Shown one piece after another: positions 1 to 7,887 of a DNA stretch of 64,000 nucleotides. This stretch comes from JACVRW01 sp963846505 (GTDB lineage: Bacteria > Actinomycetota > Thermoleophilia > Solirubrobacterales > Thermoleophilaceae), in assembly GCA_963846505.1 (NCBI GenBank), contig CAWJWD010000004.1, positions 1-64,000 of the forward strand, read 5' to 3'. A model generated the notes under the pieces. The model saw only the letters and a program-made list of their open reading frames with translations, was not told the origin of the DNA and did not search any database. The position numbers were made by a program, and so were the translations under genes. Numbering within the stretch: the first letter of the stretch is position 1; the number at the start of each line of letters is the position of its first letter.

Positions 1-646
1 GAGGCGCAGTGGGAGCTCATGGAGGGCGTCGACTGGCTCGTCGAGCAGACGACGCGGTGGTGGCTGCGCCACGCGCCCGACGCCGCCCCGGCCGAGGCGA
101 TCGAAACCGGCCGCGAGGGGCTGCGGCGGCTGGCCGGGGCGCTCAGCGAGGTCGGCACCCAGGCGTGGCACCGGGAGCGCGACGCGGGCCGCCGGCCTGG
201 TCGAGCGGGGCGTCCCCGAGGCGATGGCGCGCGATCACGCCTACGCGCGCGCGTTCGTCCACGCCCCCGACGTGACGGCCGTCGCCGCGCGTCGCGGACG
301 GGCCGTCGAGGAGGTCGCCCACGCGTTCTTCCTCGTCGACACCGAGCTCCAGCTCGGCTGGATCGAGCGCGGCGTCGAACGGCTGCCCGTCGGCACCCGG
401 ATGCAGCGCTGGGCGCTGCACGCGCTGCGCGACGACATGCTCGACGTGCGCCGCGCGCTGGCCGAGCGCGCGCTGGAGGAGGCCTGTGAGGCGAGCCCCG
501 AGGAGGCCGTCGAGCGCTTCCTCGACGCCCGCCGCGAGCGCCGCGCGCGGCTCACCGCGCTGACCCGCGCGCTGGCCGGCGAGGACTCGGCCGACCTGTC
601 GGGCCTGACGCTCGTCGTGCGCCAGTTGCAGGCGCTCGTGGAGTGA
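1..646 (+). CDS. gdh: NAD-specific glutamate dehydrogenase, C-terminal fragment (window edge, frameshifted)
   Basis: This is the last ~210 residues of the very large NAD-dependent glutamate dehydrogenase family (Bac_GDH), which deaminates glutamate to 2-oxoglutarate in the cytoplasm. The C-terminal helical region is recognisable: a TTRWWLR segment, a 'GVPEAMA' helix, and the 'AHAFFLVDTELQLGWIERGV' and 'ALRDDMLDVRRAL' stretches. The gene begins upstream of the window. Reading starts in frame 1 and must move to frame 2 near base 186-190, where GCGGGCC has one G too many; downstream the match is continuous to the TGA at 644-646. The single-base disruption resembles others in this window and is probably a sequence error. 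The family call rests on recognition of the C-terminal pattern only. Confidence 0.75.
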   Translation, partial: RRSGSSWRASTGSSSRRRGGGCATRPTPPRPRRSKPAARGCGGWPGRSARSAPRRGTGSATRAAGLVERGVPEAMARDHAYARAFVHAPDVTAVAARRGRAVEEVAHAFFLVDTELQLGWIERGVERLPVGTRMQRWALHALRDDMLDVRRALAERALEEACEASPEEAVERFLDARRERRARLTALTRALAGEDSADLSGLTLVVRQLQALVE

Positions 647-702
647 GGCTGGCAGCACCAACCGCTGAATCGAGGGGGAGGGAGTCGGCCGCAGGTGGCG
701 TT

Positions 703-744
703 CCGAGGGCGGTTAACACCGGTAATCGGGTCAACCGCCCTCGG
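703..744. terminator. 12-bp perfect inverted repeat, first of two tandem hairpins
   Basis: The arms at 703-714 and 733-744 pair perfectly (CCGAGGGCGGTT with AACCGCCCTCGG), leaving an 18-base loop. It lies between the convergent gdh and membrane-protein genes, where a bidirectional terminator is expected. No T-run follows, so intrinsic termination is not proven. Confidence 0.5.
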
Positions 745-765
745 CTGGCTGCACTACTTACATTC

Positions 766-804
766 GACAGAAACCCACCATATGCATATGCGTGGGTTTC
801 TGTC
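766..804. terminator. 13-bp perfect inverted repeat with palindromic AT-rich loop
   Basis: The arms at 766-778 and 792-804 (GACAGAAACCCAC / GTGGGTTTCTGTC) pair perfectly around a 13-base loop. The loop contains the palindrome CATATGCATATG (779-790), one of the most AT-rich spots in the window. It sits 21 bases after the previous hairpin in the same convergent gap. It is most simply a second bidirectional terminator, but a protein-binding site is possible. Confidence 0.5.
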
Positions 805-886
805 AGTTGGTGGGGCGAGACCCCTCCCTTGGTGCCGGCGGCGCACCGCCGCTGGCGCCGGGGGGCCGGCCCCGCCGCCCCGCCGA

Positions 887-1654
887 TCAGTAGCCGTTGA
901 CCACGGCCGGGTCGAGGCCGGCGGCGGTGGTCGGAGCGCTGCTGGGCGGTGTGCGGATCCCGACGACGAGCAGGGCGCCGGCCGCCACGAGCAGGATCGC
1001 GCCGCCTCCGATCGCCCCCCAGCCGATGGCCGACAGGAAGGGCAGCTCGGCGCCGGCGCTGACACCGGCCCGGACGCCGGGCGAGGCGTCGGCGTTCATG
1101 ACGACGATGGACCAGCGGCCGTCCTGGACCTCCCAGTCGAGCGTCTGGGTCCCGGCGCCGTGGGCCGACGCGGCCCACATGTCGCGCTGGGCGGGCGGCG
1201 CCGGGCGCCGGTCGCCCGTGCTCGTCTGGATCTCGGCGCGGAACGGCGAGGTGTCGACGTCCGTCACCGTGGCGTGCGCGCTCCCGCGCAGGTACGCGGA
1301 GACGTCGCTCGTCCGTGCGATCCCGACGAACACGGGCTTGTCGCCGTGGGGCGCGACGCGCAGGCGGACGTTGCCGTAGTCGGTGGCGTCGAGCACGCGC
1401 CCGGCGCCGTCCACGTCGATGTCGAGGCTCTCGCTGGCCAGCGCGTACGTGCTCGTCGCATACGGGTCGCTCGCCGTGGCCAGATAGCCGTCGCGGTCCT
1501 TCTCGCCGTCGGCCCAGAGCGCGACGCCGCCGCCGGCGAGCAGCGCGAAGGCGACGAGGCCGACGAGGCCGCCGGTCACCAGGGCGACGACGCGCGCCGC
1601 GGTCGAGCGGCGCGGAGGGGAGGGCGTGGGGGGCTGGGGGGTCGGGTCCGGCAT
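887..1654 (-). CDS. Conserved two-segment membrane protein of unknown function
   Basis: A 255-residue protein. A proline-rich cytoplasmic start (1-20) is followed by a transmembrane helix at about 22-46, a ~165-residue extracytoplasmic domain rich in Asp/Thr/Val, and a second helix near 212-236 with a short tail. The 'NADASPGVRAGVSAGAE' stretch before the second helix is reminiscent of actinobacterial membrane proteins of unknown role. The start is supported by a GGAG sequence a few bases upstream of the ATG. It is monocistronic: the gdh end converges on it and a 26-codon ORF lies upstream. I cannot name a function; a sensor or envelope accessory role is only a guess. Confidence 0.7.
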   Translation of the reverse strand: MPDPTPQPPTPSPPRRSTAARVVALVTGGLVGLVAFALLAGGGVALWADGEKDRDGYLATASDPYATSTYALASESLDIDVDGAGRVLDATDYGNVRLRVAPHGDKPVFVGIARTSDVSAYLRGSAHATVTDVDTSPFRAEIQTSTGDRRPAPPAQRDMWAASAHGAGTQTLDWEVQDGRWSIVVMNADASPGVRAGVSAGAELPFLSAIGWGAIGGGAILLVAAGALLVVGIRTPPSSAPTTAAGLDPAVVNGY

Positions 1655-1730
1655 GGGGTTCTCCAGTGCGGTTTCGGTCAGGCTGTGGTCGGGCGCATCG
1701 CAACCCGGGCGACACGTGGGCGGGCATGGC

Positions 1731-1755
1731 GAGGGCCTCCGGGTGGGAGGCCCTC
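1731..1755 (-). terminator. 10-bp stem-loop downstream of the 26-codon ORF
   Basis: GAGGGCCTCC (1731-1740) pairs perfectly with GGAGGCCCTC (1746-1755) around a 5-base loop. It lies just beyond the stop of the minus-strand small ORF and before the membrane-protein gene, so it could end the small transcript. No T-run is visible. The remainder of 1655-1826 shows no gene. Confidence 0.45.
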
Positions 1756-1826
1756 GACGCCGCGCCTCGCGGGCGCGGGGGCGGCCCGGGCGCTCGTGAT
1801 CGAGCGCGTCGGGCCGGGTCGTGTCG

Positions 1827-1907
1827 CTACAGGTTCTGCCGCCCGCGCATGTAGCGCTCGGCGCGGTAGAGGTCCTTGGCGATCTTGCGGATGCGGTGTG
1901 CGTTCAT
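1827..1907 (-). CDS. Possible 26-residue basic small protein
   Basis: This short ATG ORF encodes a very basic peptide ending in 'RGRQNL'. It contains many Arg/Lys and an amphipathic pattern (HRIRKIAKDLYRAERYMRG). Its start codon is embedded in a perfect 16-base palindrome (1907-1922) and a 10-bp stem-loop follows its stop, an arrangement that suggests a regulated short transcript. No clear Shine-Dalgarno sequence is present. Function is unknown; it could be a small regulator or a chance ORF. Confidence 0.35.
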   Translation of the reverse strand: MNAHRIRKIAKDLYRAERYMRGRQNL

Positions 1908-1922
1908 GGGACCAATGTCCCA
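1907..1922. promoter_or_regulatory. Operator-like palindrome TGGGAC-CAAT-GTCCCA
   Basis: Perfect 6-4-6 dyad overlapping the first base of the 26-codon ORF. It has the size of a dimeric repressor site. A hairpin at the ribosome entry site is the alternative reading. Confidence 0.4.
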
Positions 1923-2110
1923 GCGCGGGGCCCCGCCGCCCATGGGCCTGCCCGGTGTGTCGGGGTGGGGATCGCACCTGCCCGGTTGCGGATTTCCGTA
2001 CCGCGCGTCGCCGGTCGTCCCCGGCCAGGACGCGGGCCTGCCACATCGGCGGCGCATCGCCCTGATGTGAGCCTTGTGCCATGTCCCGCCCGCTGCCCCA
2101 GGAGCCCCTC

Positions 2111-2314
2111 ATGACCGCCACCGACGCCCGCATCGAACTGCAGCGCCTGCAGGCCGAGCGCCTCGACGCCCGTGAGGCCGGCCTGGGCCAGAACGCGATC
2201 TACATGGCCGAGCTGGAGACCGACATCGAGGCCTCGCGTGTGGCCTACGTCGCGCTGGCCGTCACGGAGATCGCCACGCTGCGCGCCCGGCTCTCCGGCC
2301 CGCAGGTCGGCTAG
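2111..2314 (+). CDS. Small conserved helical protein, unknown function
   Basis: A 67-residue protein, mostly alpha-helical and rich in Ala, Glu and Leu, with a central 'GLGQNAIYMAELE' and 'AVTEIATLRA' pattern that looks like a conserved actinobacterial small-protein family. The start at 2111 is preferred over an in-frame ATG at 2081, because AGGAG lies 7-8 bases upstream of 2111. No cysteines, signal peptide or membrane segment are seen. It converges on the response regulator gene. I cannot assign a function. Confidence 0.6.
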   Translation: MTATDARIELQRLQAERLDAREAGLGQNAIYMAELETDIEASRVAYVALAVTEIATLRARLSGPQVG

Positions 2315-2328
2315 AGCCCTCGCCCCGC

Positions 2329-2349
2329 CCGGCCGCTCAGCGCGGCCGG
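2329..2349. terminator. 8-bp GC stem-loop between convergent genes
   Basis: CCGGCCGC (2329-2336) pairs with GCGGCCGG (2342-2349) around a 5-base loop. It overlaps the last codons of the minus-strand response regulator and follows the plus-strand small gene. A bidirectional terminator is likely, although no T-run is present. Confidence 0.4.
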
Positions 2350-3008
2350 CGCGGCGTCGCGTCCTGCACGAGCAGCGCGACCTGCACCCGGTTGTCCACC
2401 TCGAGCTTGGCCAGCAGCCGCGAGACGTGGGCCTTCACGGTCGCCACGCTCATGTGCAGCTCGGCGGCGATCTCGGCGTTCGCGCGACCGCGGCCGACGG
2501 CGAGCGCGACCTCGTGCTCGCGCGCGCTCAGGGTGGCCAGGCGCGCGCTCGCGTGCTCGTGACGCTGTGCGGCGTCGCCGTCGCCGGCCACGAGCGCGAT
2601 CAGGCGTCGGGTGACGGCCGGCGAGAGCATGCTGTCCCCGGCGTGGACGAGCTCGATCCCGCGCACGATCTCGGCCGGCGGGGTGTCCTTGAGCAGGAAG
2701 CCGGCCGCGCCGGCCTGCAGGGCGCGCAGCACGAGGTCGTCGGCGTCGAACGTGGTCAGCACGATCACTGCCGGCGGGTCGGGCTGCGCGCGCAGCAGCC
2801 GCGTGGCGGCGATGCCGTCGAGCTGGGGCATGCGGATGTCCATGAGCACGACGTCGGGCCGGTGGAGGTCGACGGCGCCGAGCACGGCACGGCCGTCGTC
2901 GGCCTCGCCCACCACCTCGATGTGCTCCGCGCCGGCCAGCATCATCCGCAGCCCGGACCGCACGAGCGTGTCGTCGTCGACGAGCAGGACCCTGATCGCC
3001 TCGGTCAC
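2337..3008 (-). CDS. NarL/LuxR-family response regulator
   Basis: A 223-residue two-component response regulator. The receiver domain (about 5-120) has the acidic pair D11-D12, phosphoacceptor D57 in 'LMDIRMP' and conserved K107. A LuxR-type helix-turn-helix occupies about 155-215 ('LSAREHEVALAVGRG'). It should activate or repress transcription once phosphorylated by its partner. Its start overlaps the stop of the upstream kinase gene by 4 bases (ATGA), so the pair is translationally coupled. The divergent ABC exporter genes nearby are the most likely targets, by analogy with many actinobacterial exporter/two-component clusters. Confidence 0.9.
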   Translation of the reverse strand: MTEAIRVLLVDDDTLVRSGLRMMLAGAEHIEVVGEADDGRAVLGAVDLHRPDVVLMDIRMPQLDGIAATRLLRAQPDPPAVIVLTTFDADDLVLRALQAGAAGFLLKDTPPAEIVRGIELVHAGDSMLSPAVTRRLIALVAGDGDAAQRHEHASARLATLSAREHEVALAVGRGRANAEIAAELHMSVATVKAHVSRLLAKLEVDNRVQVALLVQDATPRRPR

Positions 3009-4240
3009 GGCGCCGTCCGCGGCAGGGTGGCGCGCAGGACGAAGTCGCCGGCGGCGTCCGGGCCGTGGTGCAGCTCGCCGCCGGTCAGCGCGACCCGCTC
3101 GGCGAGCCCGACCAGCCCCGTGCCGGCACCCGGCAGCGCGGTCGCGCCGGGCGCCAGCGCGACCCCCACCGGGCGTCGGCTGACGACCTCGACGAGCAGG
3201 TCTCCGCGCCCCCGGGCGGAGACGGTCACCTCGACCGCGGCGTCGTGCGCGTGCTTGCGCGCGTTGGTCAGGCCCTCCTGGACGACGCGGTAGGCGGTGC
3301 GCTCCAGCGCGGGCGCCAGCGCGTCGCCCGGGGCGTCGATCCGGCAGCGCACCCGCATCCCCGCGCCGCGGGACTCCTCGACCAGCGCCGGAATGTCGGA
3401 CAGCGTGGGCTGCGGCGGCTCGGGCGCGTCGTCCTCGGCGCTCTCGCGCAGCACGCCGATCACCTGGCGCAGCTCCTGCAGGGCGGCTCGCGCGTTGGCA
3501 CGGACGACCCCGGCCGCCTCGGCGATCTCGTCGGGCGGGGCGTCGGGGCGGAACTCGAGCGCCCCCGCGTGCAGGCTCAGCAGCGAGACGCGGTGGGCGA
3601 GCACGTCGTGCATCTCGCGCGCGATGCGCCGCCGCTCGGCCTCGCGCGCCTGTTCGACGCGCAGGCGGTGCTCGGCCTCGAGGTGCTCACCCTGCGCGCG
3701 CATGCTGCTCACGAGATCCCGCTGCGCGCGCGCGAACAGGCCCCAGCTGATCACGACGGCGGTGAAGAGGACCCCGACCAGGACCTCGCCGACGTAGCCG
3801 AGGTCGGGGCTGGGATACAGCAGCGGAAAGATCGCGATCGAGGCCAGCGTCAGCGCGGTGACGGCCGTGACGGCGCGCAGCGATCCGCGGATCGCGAGGT
3901 TGAACAGGGCGGCCAGCGACGCGCCGGCAGCCGCCGCGGCGACCGTGGCACACACCACGGTGAGCACGGCGACCCCCACCGGGTGAGACCGGCGCAGCCA
4001 CAATGAGAGGCACGCCACCGCCCCGATGGCGATGTCGACCATCGCCTCGACGCTGCCGTGCACCGCCCAGCTGTCCGCGAGCACGAACGCCCCCAGGGCG
4101 ACCGACAGGACGAACATCACCACGTCGACGATCCAGTCGCGCGTCGAACGGCGCCCACCGGGCGCGTGGAGCACGTCGCCCGGGAGCAGGTGGCGTTGCC
4201 ATCGCGGCACGTCTGCCCCGTGCGTCGCCGAGCCGGTCAT
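3005..4240 (-). CDS. DesK/NarX-type membrane sensor histidine kinase (HisKA_3)
   Basis: A 411-residue kinase with four or five hydrophobic segments between about 36 and 170 and hardly any extracytoplasmic loop. This suggests that it senses the membrane itself rather than a soluble ligand. The HisKA_3 dimerisation/phosphotransfer region includes H211 in 'REMHDVLAHRVS'. An HATPase domain follows with the N-box near 'EGLTNARKHA' and a G-box 'GTGLVGLAERV'. It phosphorylates the downstream NarL-family regulator. A GAGGG ribosome site and a TAGGCT -10-like box lie just upstream of the ATG. The gene is divergent from the exporter operon at 4373. Confidence 0.88.
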   Translation of the reverse strand: MTGSATHGADVPRWQRHLLPGDVLHAPGGRRSTRDWIVDVVMFVLSVALGAFVLADSWAVHGSVEAMVDIAIGAVACLSLWLRRSHPVGVAVLTVVCATVAAAAAGASLAALFNLAIRGSLRAVTAVTALTLASIAIFPLLYPSPDLGYVGEVLVGVLFTAVVISWGLFARAQRDLVSSMRAQGEHLEAEHRLRVEQAREAERRRIAREMHDVLAHRVSLLSLHAGALEFRPDAPPDEIAEAAGVVRANARAALQELRQVIGVLRESAEDDAPEPPQPTLSDIPALVEESRGAGMRVRCRIDAPGDALAPALERTAYRVVQEGLTNARKHAHDAAVEVTVSARGRGDLLVEVVSRRPVGVALAPGATALPGAGTGLVGLAERVALTGGELHHGPDAAGDFVLRATLPRTAP

Positions 4241-4360
4241 CCCTCGCAGAGCCTAGGGCGAGAGCGCGACGTGGGGGACCGACCAAAGTCGATCCCGGCA
4301 TCGACCGCGGGCGGTGCACGCATCGACCGGCGGCCGTGGCGGCGAGCGCCCGCTGACGCG

Positions 4361-4374
4361 ATGGTCCTGACCAT
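4361..4374. promoter_or_regulatory. Dyad ATGGTC-CT-GACCAT at the exporter start codon
   Basis: Perfect 6-2-6 palindrome at the boundary of the divergent kinase/exporter promoter region, ending on the first two bases of the chosen ATG (4373). It could be a binding site for the adjacent regulator or an RNA hairpin controlling initiation. The 4241-4360 gap shows no other feature. Confidence 0.3.
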
Positions 4375-5299
4375 GATCGAGTCAGAAGGCCTCACGAAGC
4401 GCTTCAGCGGGCGCGCCGTCGTCCAGGACGTGTCGTTCCGCTGCGAGCCGGGCACCGTGACCGGGTTCCTCGGGCCCAACGGCGCCGGCAAGACCACCAC
4501 GATGCGGATGCTGACCGGGCTCAGCCGGCCCGACGCCGGGGAAGCGACGGTGCTCGACGCCCGCTACCGCGACCTGCCCAACCCGGGCCGGCGGGTCGGC
4601 GTCCTGCTCGACGCCGGCGCACAGCACGCCGGGCGGCGCGGGCGCGAGGCGCTCGCCGTCTCCGCCCTGACGCTCGGCGTCGACGAGCGTCGCGTCGACG
4701 ACCTGCTCGGCCACGTCGGCCTCGACCGCGCGGCGGCGCGCAAGCGCGTGCGCCAGTACTCCCTGGGCATGCGCCAGCGGCTCGGGATCGCGCACGCGCT
4801 GCTCGGCGACCCCGAGGTCCTGATCCTCGACGAGCCGGCCAACGGCCTCGACCCCGAGGGCATCCGCTGGATGCGCGACCTGCTGCGCGACTTCGCCGAC
4901 CGCGGGGGCACCGTTCTGCTGTCCTCGCACCTGCTGCGCGAGGTCGAGGTCGTCGCCGACCGGCTGGTGATCATCGGCGCCGGGCGGATCGTCGCCCAGG
5001 GCACGACCGCCGAGCTGCTGGCCGGCGCCGGAACCCTTGTTCGCGCGGGCGACGCGACGGCCCTGGCCGACGCGCTCGATCTCGCCGGCCTGGCGGCCCG
5101 CCGCGCCGACGACGGCGCCTATGTCGTCGAGGCCGAGCCCGAGGAGGTCGGGCGCGCCGCACTGGCCGGGGGCGTGGTCCTCAGCCACCTCGGGCCTTCC
5201 GAGAGCGCCGGCCTCGAGCAGCTGTTCTTCGACCTGACGGCCGGCGCGCCCGACGACGCCGGCGCCATCGACCGTGACCTGATGGGAGCCGCCCGATGA
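4373..5299 (+). CDS. ABC-2 exporter ATP-binding protein
   Basis: A 308-residue nucleotide-binding subunit of a DrrA/CcmA-type exporter. Walker A 'GPNGAGKTTT' (about residue 36), Q-loop region, signature 'YSLGMRQR', Walker B 'LILDEPANGLDPEG' and the H-loop 'LLSSH' are all present. A ~90-residue C-terminal extension follows, as in this subfamily. ATP hydrolysis would drive the adjacent six-helix permease. The start at 4373 is chosen because the usual N-terminal 'IESEGLTKRF' begins there; ATG 4361 is an in-frame alternative. The stop overlaps the permease start (ATGA). Substrate is unknown; lipid, peptide or drug export is typical. Confidence 0.88.
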   Translation: MIESEGLTKRFSGRAVVQDVSFRCEPGTVTGFLGPNGAGKTTTMRMLTGLSRPDAGEATVLDARYRDLPNPGRRVGVLLDAGAQHAGRRGREALAVSALTLGVDERRVDDLLGHVGLDRAAARKRVRQYSLGMRQRLGIAHALLGDPEVLILDEPANGLDPEGIRWMRDLLRDFADRGGTVLLSSHLLREVEVVADRLVIIGAGRIVAQGTTAELLAGAGTLVRAGDATALADALDLAGLAARRADDGAYVVEAEPEEVGRAALAGGVVLSHLGPSESAGLEQLFFDLTAGAPDDAGAIDRDLMGAAR

Positions 5300-6084
5300 C
5301 CGCCGCCACCGCCCTCGCCGACCGCGCCCAGCGCGCCGACCGCCTGGCCGCCGACGCTCGCCCGGGCCTCGGCCGGCTGGTCGCCGTCGAGCTGCGCAAG
5401 ATGACCGACACGCGGGCCGGCTTCTGGCTGCAGATCGCCGTCGCCGCCCTCACCGTGGCGATCGTCGTCGTGGTGTGGCTCGCGGGCGAGACGGCCGACC
5501 ACACGCTGATCGACTTCCTGGGCGCTGCCGCGGCGCCGTCCAGCATCCTGCTGCCGGTCGTCGGGATCCTGCTCGTCGCGTCCGAATGGTCCCAGCGCAC
5601 GACGATGGTGACGTTCGCGCTGGTGCCCGACCGCTCGCGCGTGTTCCTGGCCAAGGTCCTCGCGGGCCTCGTCCTGGCGATCGCCGCGCTCGTCCTGTCG
5701 CTGGCCGTGGCCCTCGTGGGGACCGCGGTGGCCGGCGCGGACGTCAGCGGCGTCTGGTCGCTGCCGCCCGGGATGGTCGGCCAGGTGGCGGTGCTGCTGG
5801 GCGCGTCGATGGTCGTCGGGGTCGGCTACGGCGCGTTGCTGCTGTCGCCCGCGCCGGCCATCGTGGTCTACTTCGCGCTGCCGACCGCGCTGTCGGCGAT
5901 CGGCTCGTTGGCGTTCCTGCGGGACGCGGCTCCGTGGTTCGACGGCAACCGCTCGCTGGCCCCGCTGGCCGACCACCTGATGAGCCCGACCGAGTGGGCG
6001 CGGGCGGGCACGACGCTGGCGCTGACCATGCTGCTGCCGCTGCTCGTCGGCCTGTGGCGGATCCGGCGCAGCGAGGTGGGCTAG
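5296..6084 (+). CDS. ABC-2 type transporter permease
   Basis: A 262-residue integral membrane protein with about six hydrophobic segments (near 44-64, 75-95, 118-140, 155-178, 182-202 and 232-252). The first loop holds the 'EWSQRTTMVTFALVPDR' element typical of ABC-2 permeases, where a conserved Glu-Trp/Arg patch couples to the ATPase. It is translationally coupled to the ATPase gene and lies next to a two-component system, suggesting an inducible export or envelope-stress module. Its end converges on a minus-strand gene five bases away. Confidence 0.85.
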   Translation: MTAATALADRAQRADRLAADARPGLGRLVAVELRKMTDTRAGFWLQIAVAALTVAIVVVVWLAGETADHTLIDFLGAAAAPSSILLPVVGILLVASEWSQRTTMVTFALVPDRSRVFLAKVLAGLVLAIAALVLSLAVALVGTAVAGADVSGVWSLPPGMVGQVAVLLGASMVVGVGYGALLLSPAPAIVVYFALPTALSAIGSLAFLRDAAPWFDGNRSLAPLADHLMSPTEWARAGTTLALTMLLPLLVGLWRIRRSEVG

Positions 6085-6088
6085 CGCG

Positions 6089-6655
6089 TTAGTGCGGGTC
6101 CTCGCCCGTGGCGGCCGGCGGTCGTGACTCCTCGTCGAGCATCGTGATCGCCAGCCGGCCGCGGGCCGCCGTCTCCAGGACCTCGGTGGCCTCCTCGGCC
6201 GAGCGCGCGTAGAGCTCGACGAGCAGGTGCACGGTGATGGTCGTGTCGTCCTCGTGCTTGTGGAAGCGCACGTGGGTGAAGAACTCGCGCGTGCCGTGGT
6301 CGCCGAAGGCGGCGAAGCTGAGGGCGTCGCCCGCCTCGGGGCCGGAGCAGGTCTCGACGTCGTCGGCGTCGACGGCGACCGTGCACGACGCGACCCACGG
6401 CGTGCCGGCGATCATCCGCTCCCAGCGGTCCTCGATCGGCTCGACGCGCCCGTCGCGAAAGCCGAGGTGCGGCTGGTCGTGCATGCACTCCAGGCACTGG
6501 ACGACGGCCTCCTGCATCTCGTCGACGACCTCGGCGCGCTCGCCGGTGTCGGCGTCGATCTTGTGGATGCCCTCGTAGTGCACCTGAACCTCGAGGTCCG
6601 TGGACCAGCAGCGGTAGCACCGCAGCCAGCTCCGCGTGTCGACCGACCGCTCCAT
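6089..6655 (-). CDS. Hypothetical protein with two CxxC motifs
   Basis: A 188-residue soluble protein. 'CYRCW' near residue 13 and 'CLEC' near 54 form a plausible four-cysteine zinc site. The rest is acidic with a His-rich stretch in 'HVRFHKHEDD'. No family is recognised. A TATCCT box lies 7 bases before the ATG, a pattern repeated elsewhere in the window and compatible with leaderless transcription. The gene follows (same strand) an orphan OmpR-type regulator gene and converges on the exporter operon. Function is not assigned. Confidence 0.6.
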   Translation of the reverse strand: MERSVDTRSWLRCYRCWSTDLEVQVHYEGIHKIDADTGERAEVVDEMQEAVVQCLECMHDQPHLGFRDGRVEPIEDRWERMIAGTPWVASCTVAVDADDVETCSGPEAGDALSFAAFGDHGTREFFTHVRFHKHEDDTTITVHLLVELYARSAEEATEVLETAARGRLAITMLDEESRPPAATGEDPH

Positions 6656-6679
6656 GGCGCACAGGATAGGTGGCGCGTG

Positions 6680-7390
6680 CTACGTGACCGGGCCCGGTGG
6701 CTGGTAGCGGTAGCCGAAGCCGCGCACCGTCTCGATCGGCGGCGGGTCGAGACCCGCGTCGACGAGCTTGCCGCGCAGGTAGCCGACGTACACCTTGACC
6801 CGGCGGGCGTCCCCCGTGGGGTCGGCCCACGCGAGCGTCAGGAGCTGGTCGCTGCTGAGCGTCCGTCGCGGATGGCGCACGAACGCGCTGAGCAGGCGGA
6901 ACTCCTGTGGCGTCAGGGCGAGCTCGTTGCCGGCGACCGTGGCCTCGGCGTGCTCGAAGTCCACGCCGACCGCGTCGTCCGCGTAGCGGCGGTCGACGTC
7001 CTGCTCGGTCGCGCGCGTGGCGCTCGCCGCGCGGCGCACGTGGGCCTGCAGGCGGGCGAGCAGCTCCTGTGTGCCGAACGGCTTGGTGACGTAGTCGTCG
7101 GCGCCCGCCTGCAGCGCGCGCACCTTCTCGAGCTCGTCGGCCCGCGCGCTCAGCATCACGACCGGCACGTCGGTGATCTGCCGGATGCGCTCGAGCGTCT
7201 GCCAGCCATCGAGGCCCGGCATGACGACGTCGAGCACGACGATGTGCGGCCGCGCGTCGTACAGCGCGCGCAGCCCCTCCTGTCCGGTCGGGGCTTCGGT
7301 CACCTCGCCGCCTGCGTGCTCGATGAGCCTGCGGACGAGCAGCCGGATGGTGGCGTCGTCGTCGATGACGAGGACGCGTGTCCCGTCCAT
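6680..7390 (-). CDS. Orphan OmpR/PhoB-family response regulator
   Basis: A 236-residue regulator. The receiver domain (1-118) has D10-D12, phosphoacceptor D54 ('VLDVVMPGLDG'), and K103 in 'DYVTKPF'. A winged-helix DNA-binding domain spans about 140-232 and ends with the usual 'VRGFGYRY'. No histidine kinase gene is adjacent, so it is an orphan whose kinase lies elsewhere. The downstream same-strand CxxC protein is 24 bases away and could be co-transcribed. The extra ~20-residue acidic linker between domains ('TEQDVDRRYADDA') is slightly long for the family. Confidence 0.87.
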   Translation of the reverse strand: MDGTRVLVIDDDATIRLLVRRLIEHAGGEVTEAPTGQEGLRALYDARPHIVVLDVVMPGLDGWQTLERIRQITDVPVVMLSARADELEKVRALQAGADDYVTKPFGTQELLARLQAHVRRAASATRATEQDVDRRYADDAVGVDFEHAEATVAGNELALTPQEFRLLSAFVRHPRRTLSSDQLLTLAWADPTGDARRVKVYVGYLRGKLVDAGLDPPPIETVRGFGYRYQPPGPVT

Positions 7391-7476
7391 ACGTCTCTGT
7401 TACCAAATCGATGCCGTGTTCCGACGGGCGTGGTCGATCTTGTTCACGTCACGTCGAATCGAACCCCACGAGGACG

Positions 7477-7887
7477 ATGAGCTTCCAGCGCCACGAGAAC
7501 CCCCGCATCCGCACCCCCCACGGACGCAGCCGCCTCGGACGCCGGAGCGGGCGAGAGGGCGGCCAGGCGCTGACGGTCGGCTTCCATCGGTACGTCGAGG
7601 CCGTCCTCGCGCCCGAGCAGCCCAGCCTGGCCGGCGACCTCGACGCGGCGCTCGACCTCGTACAGGACGCGATGGAGTACGAGCGCCGTCCCGAGATCGA
7701 CGCCTCGTTGATCTCCGCCCACGGCGAGCTGATGCGCCAGCTCGCCACCGCCGTCCGCCAGGCCGGCCGCGGCGCGGTCGCACATCCCGCTCTGCTCGCT
7801 CGCGCGATCGTCCTGGCGCGCACGCTCGATCGCATGGCCGTCGGCCGACGCGCCGCGGACGATGAGCGCATGCTTCAGGCCGCCTGA
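7477..7887 (+). CDS. Hypothetical helical protein
   Basis: A 136-residue protein with an Arg-rich N-terminus (about 1-30) followed by a predicted all-helical region (about 33-136) rich in Ala, Leu, Arg and Asp. No membrane segment or recognisable domain is seen. ATG 7477 is chosen since upstream in-frame codons lie in the regulatory gap facing the OmpR-type gene; ATG 7408 is an alternative. AGGA sits very close to the start, so initiation is uncertain. The frame is intact and codon use is typical, which supports it being real. Function unknown. The following stretch to ~8120 holds no convincing gene. Confidence 0.5.
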   Translation: MSFQRHENPRIRTPHGRSRLGRRSGREGGQALTVGFHRYVEAVLAPEQPSLAGDLDAALDLVQDAMEYERRPEIDASLISAHGELMRQLATAVRQAGRGAVAHPALLARAIVLARTLDRMAVGRRAADDERMLQAA

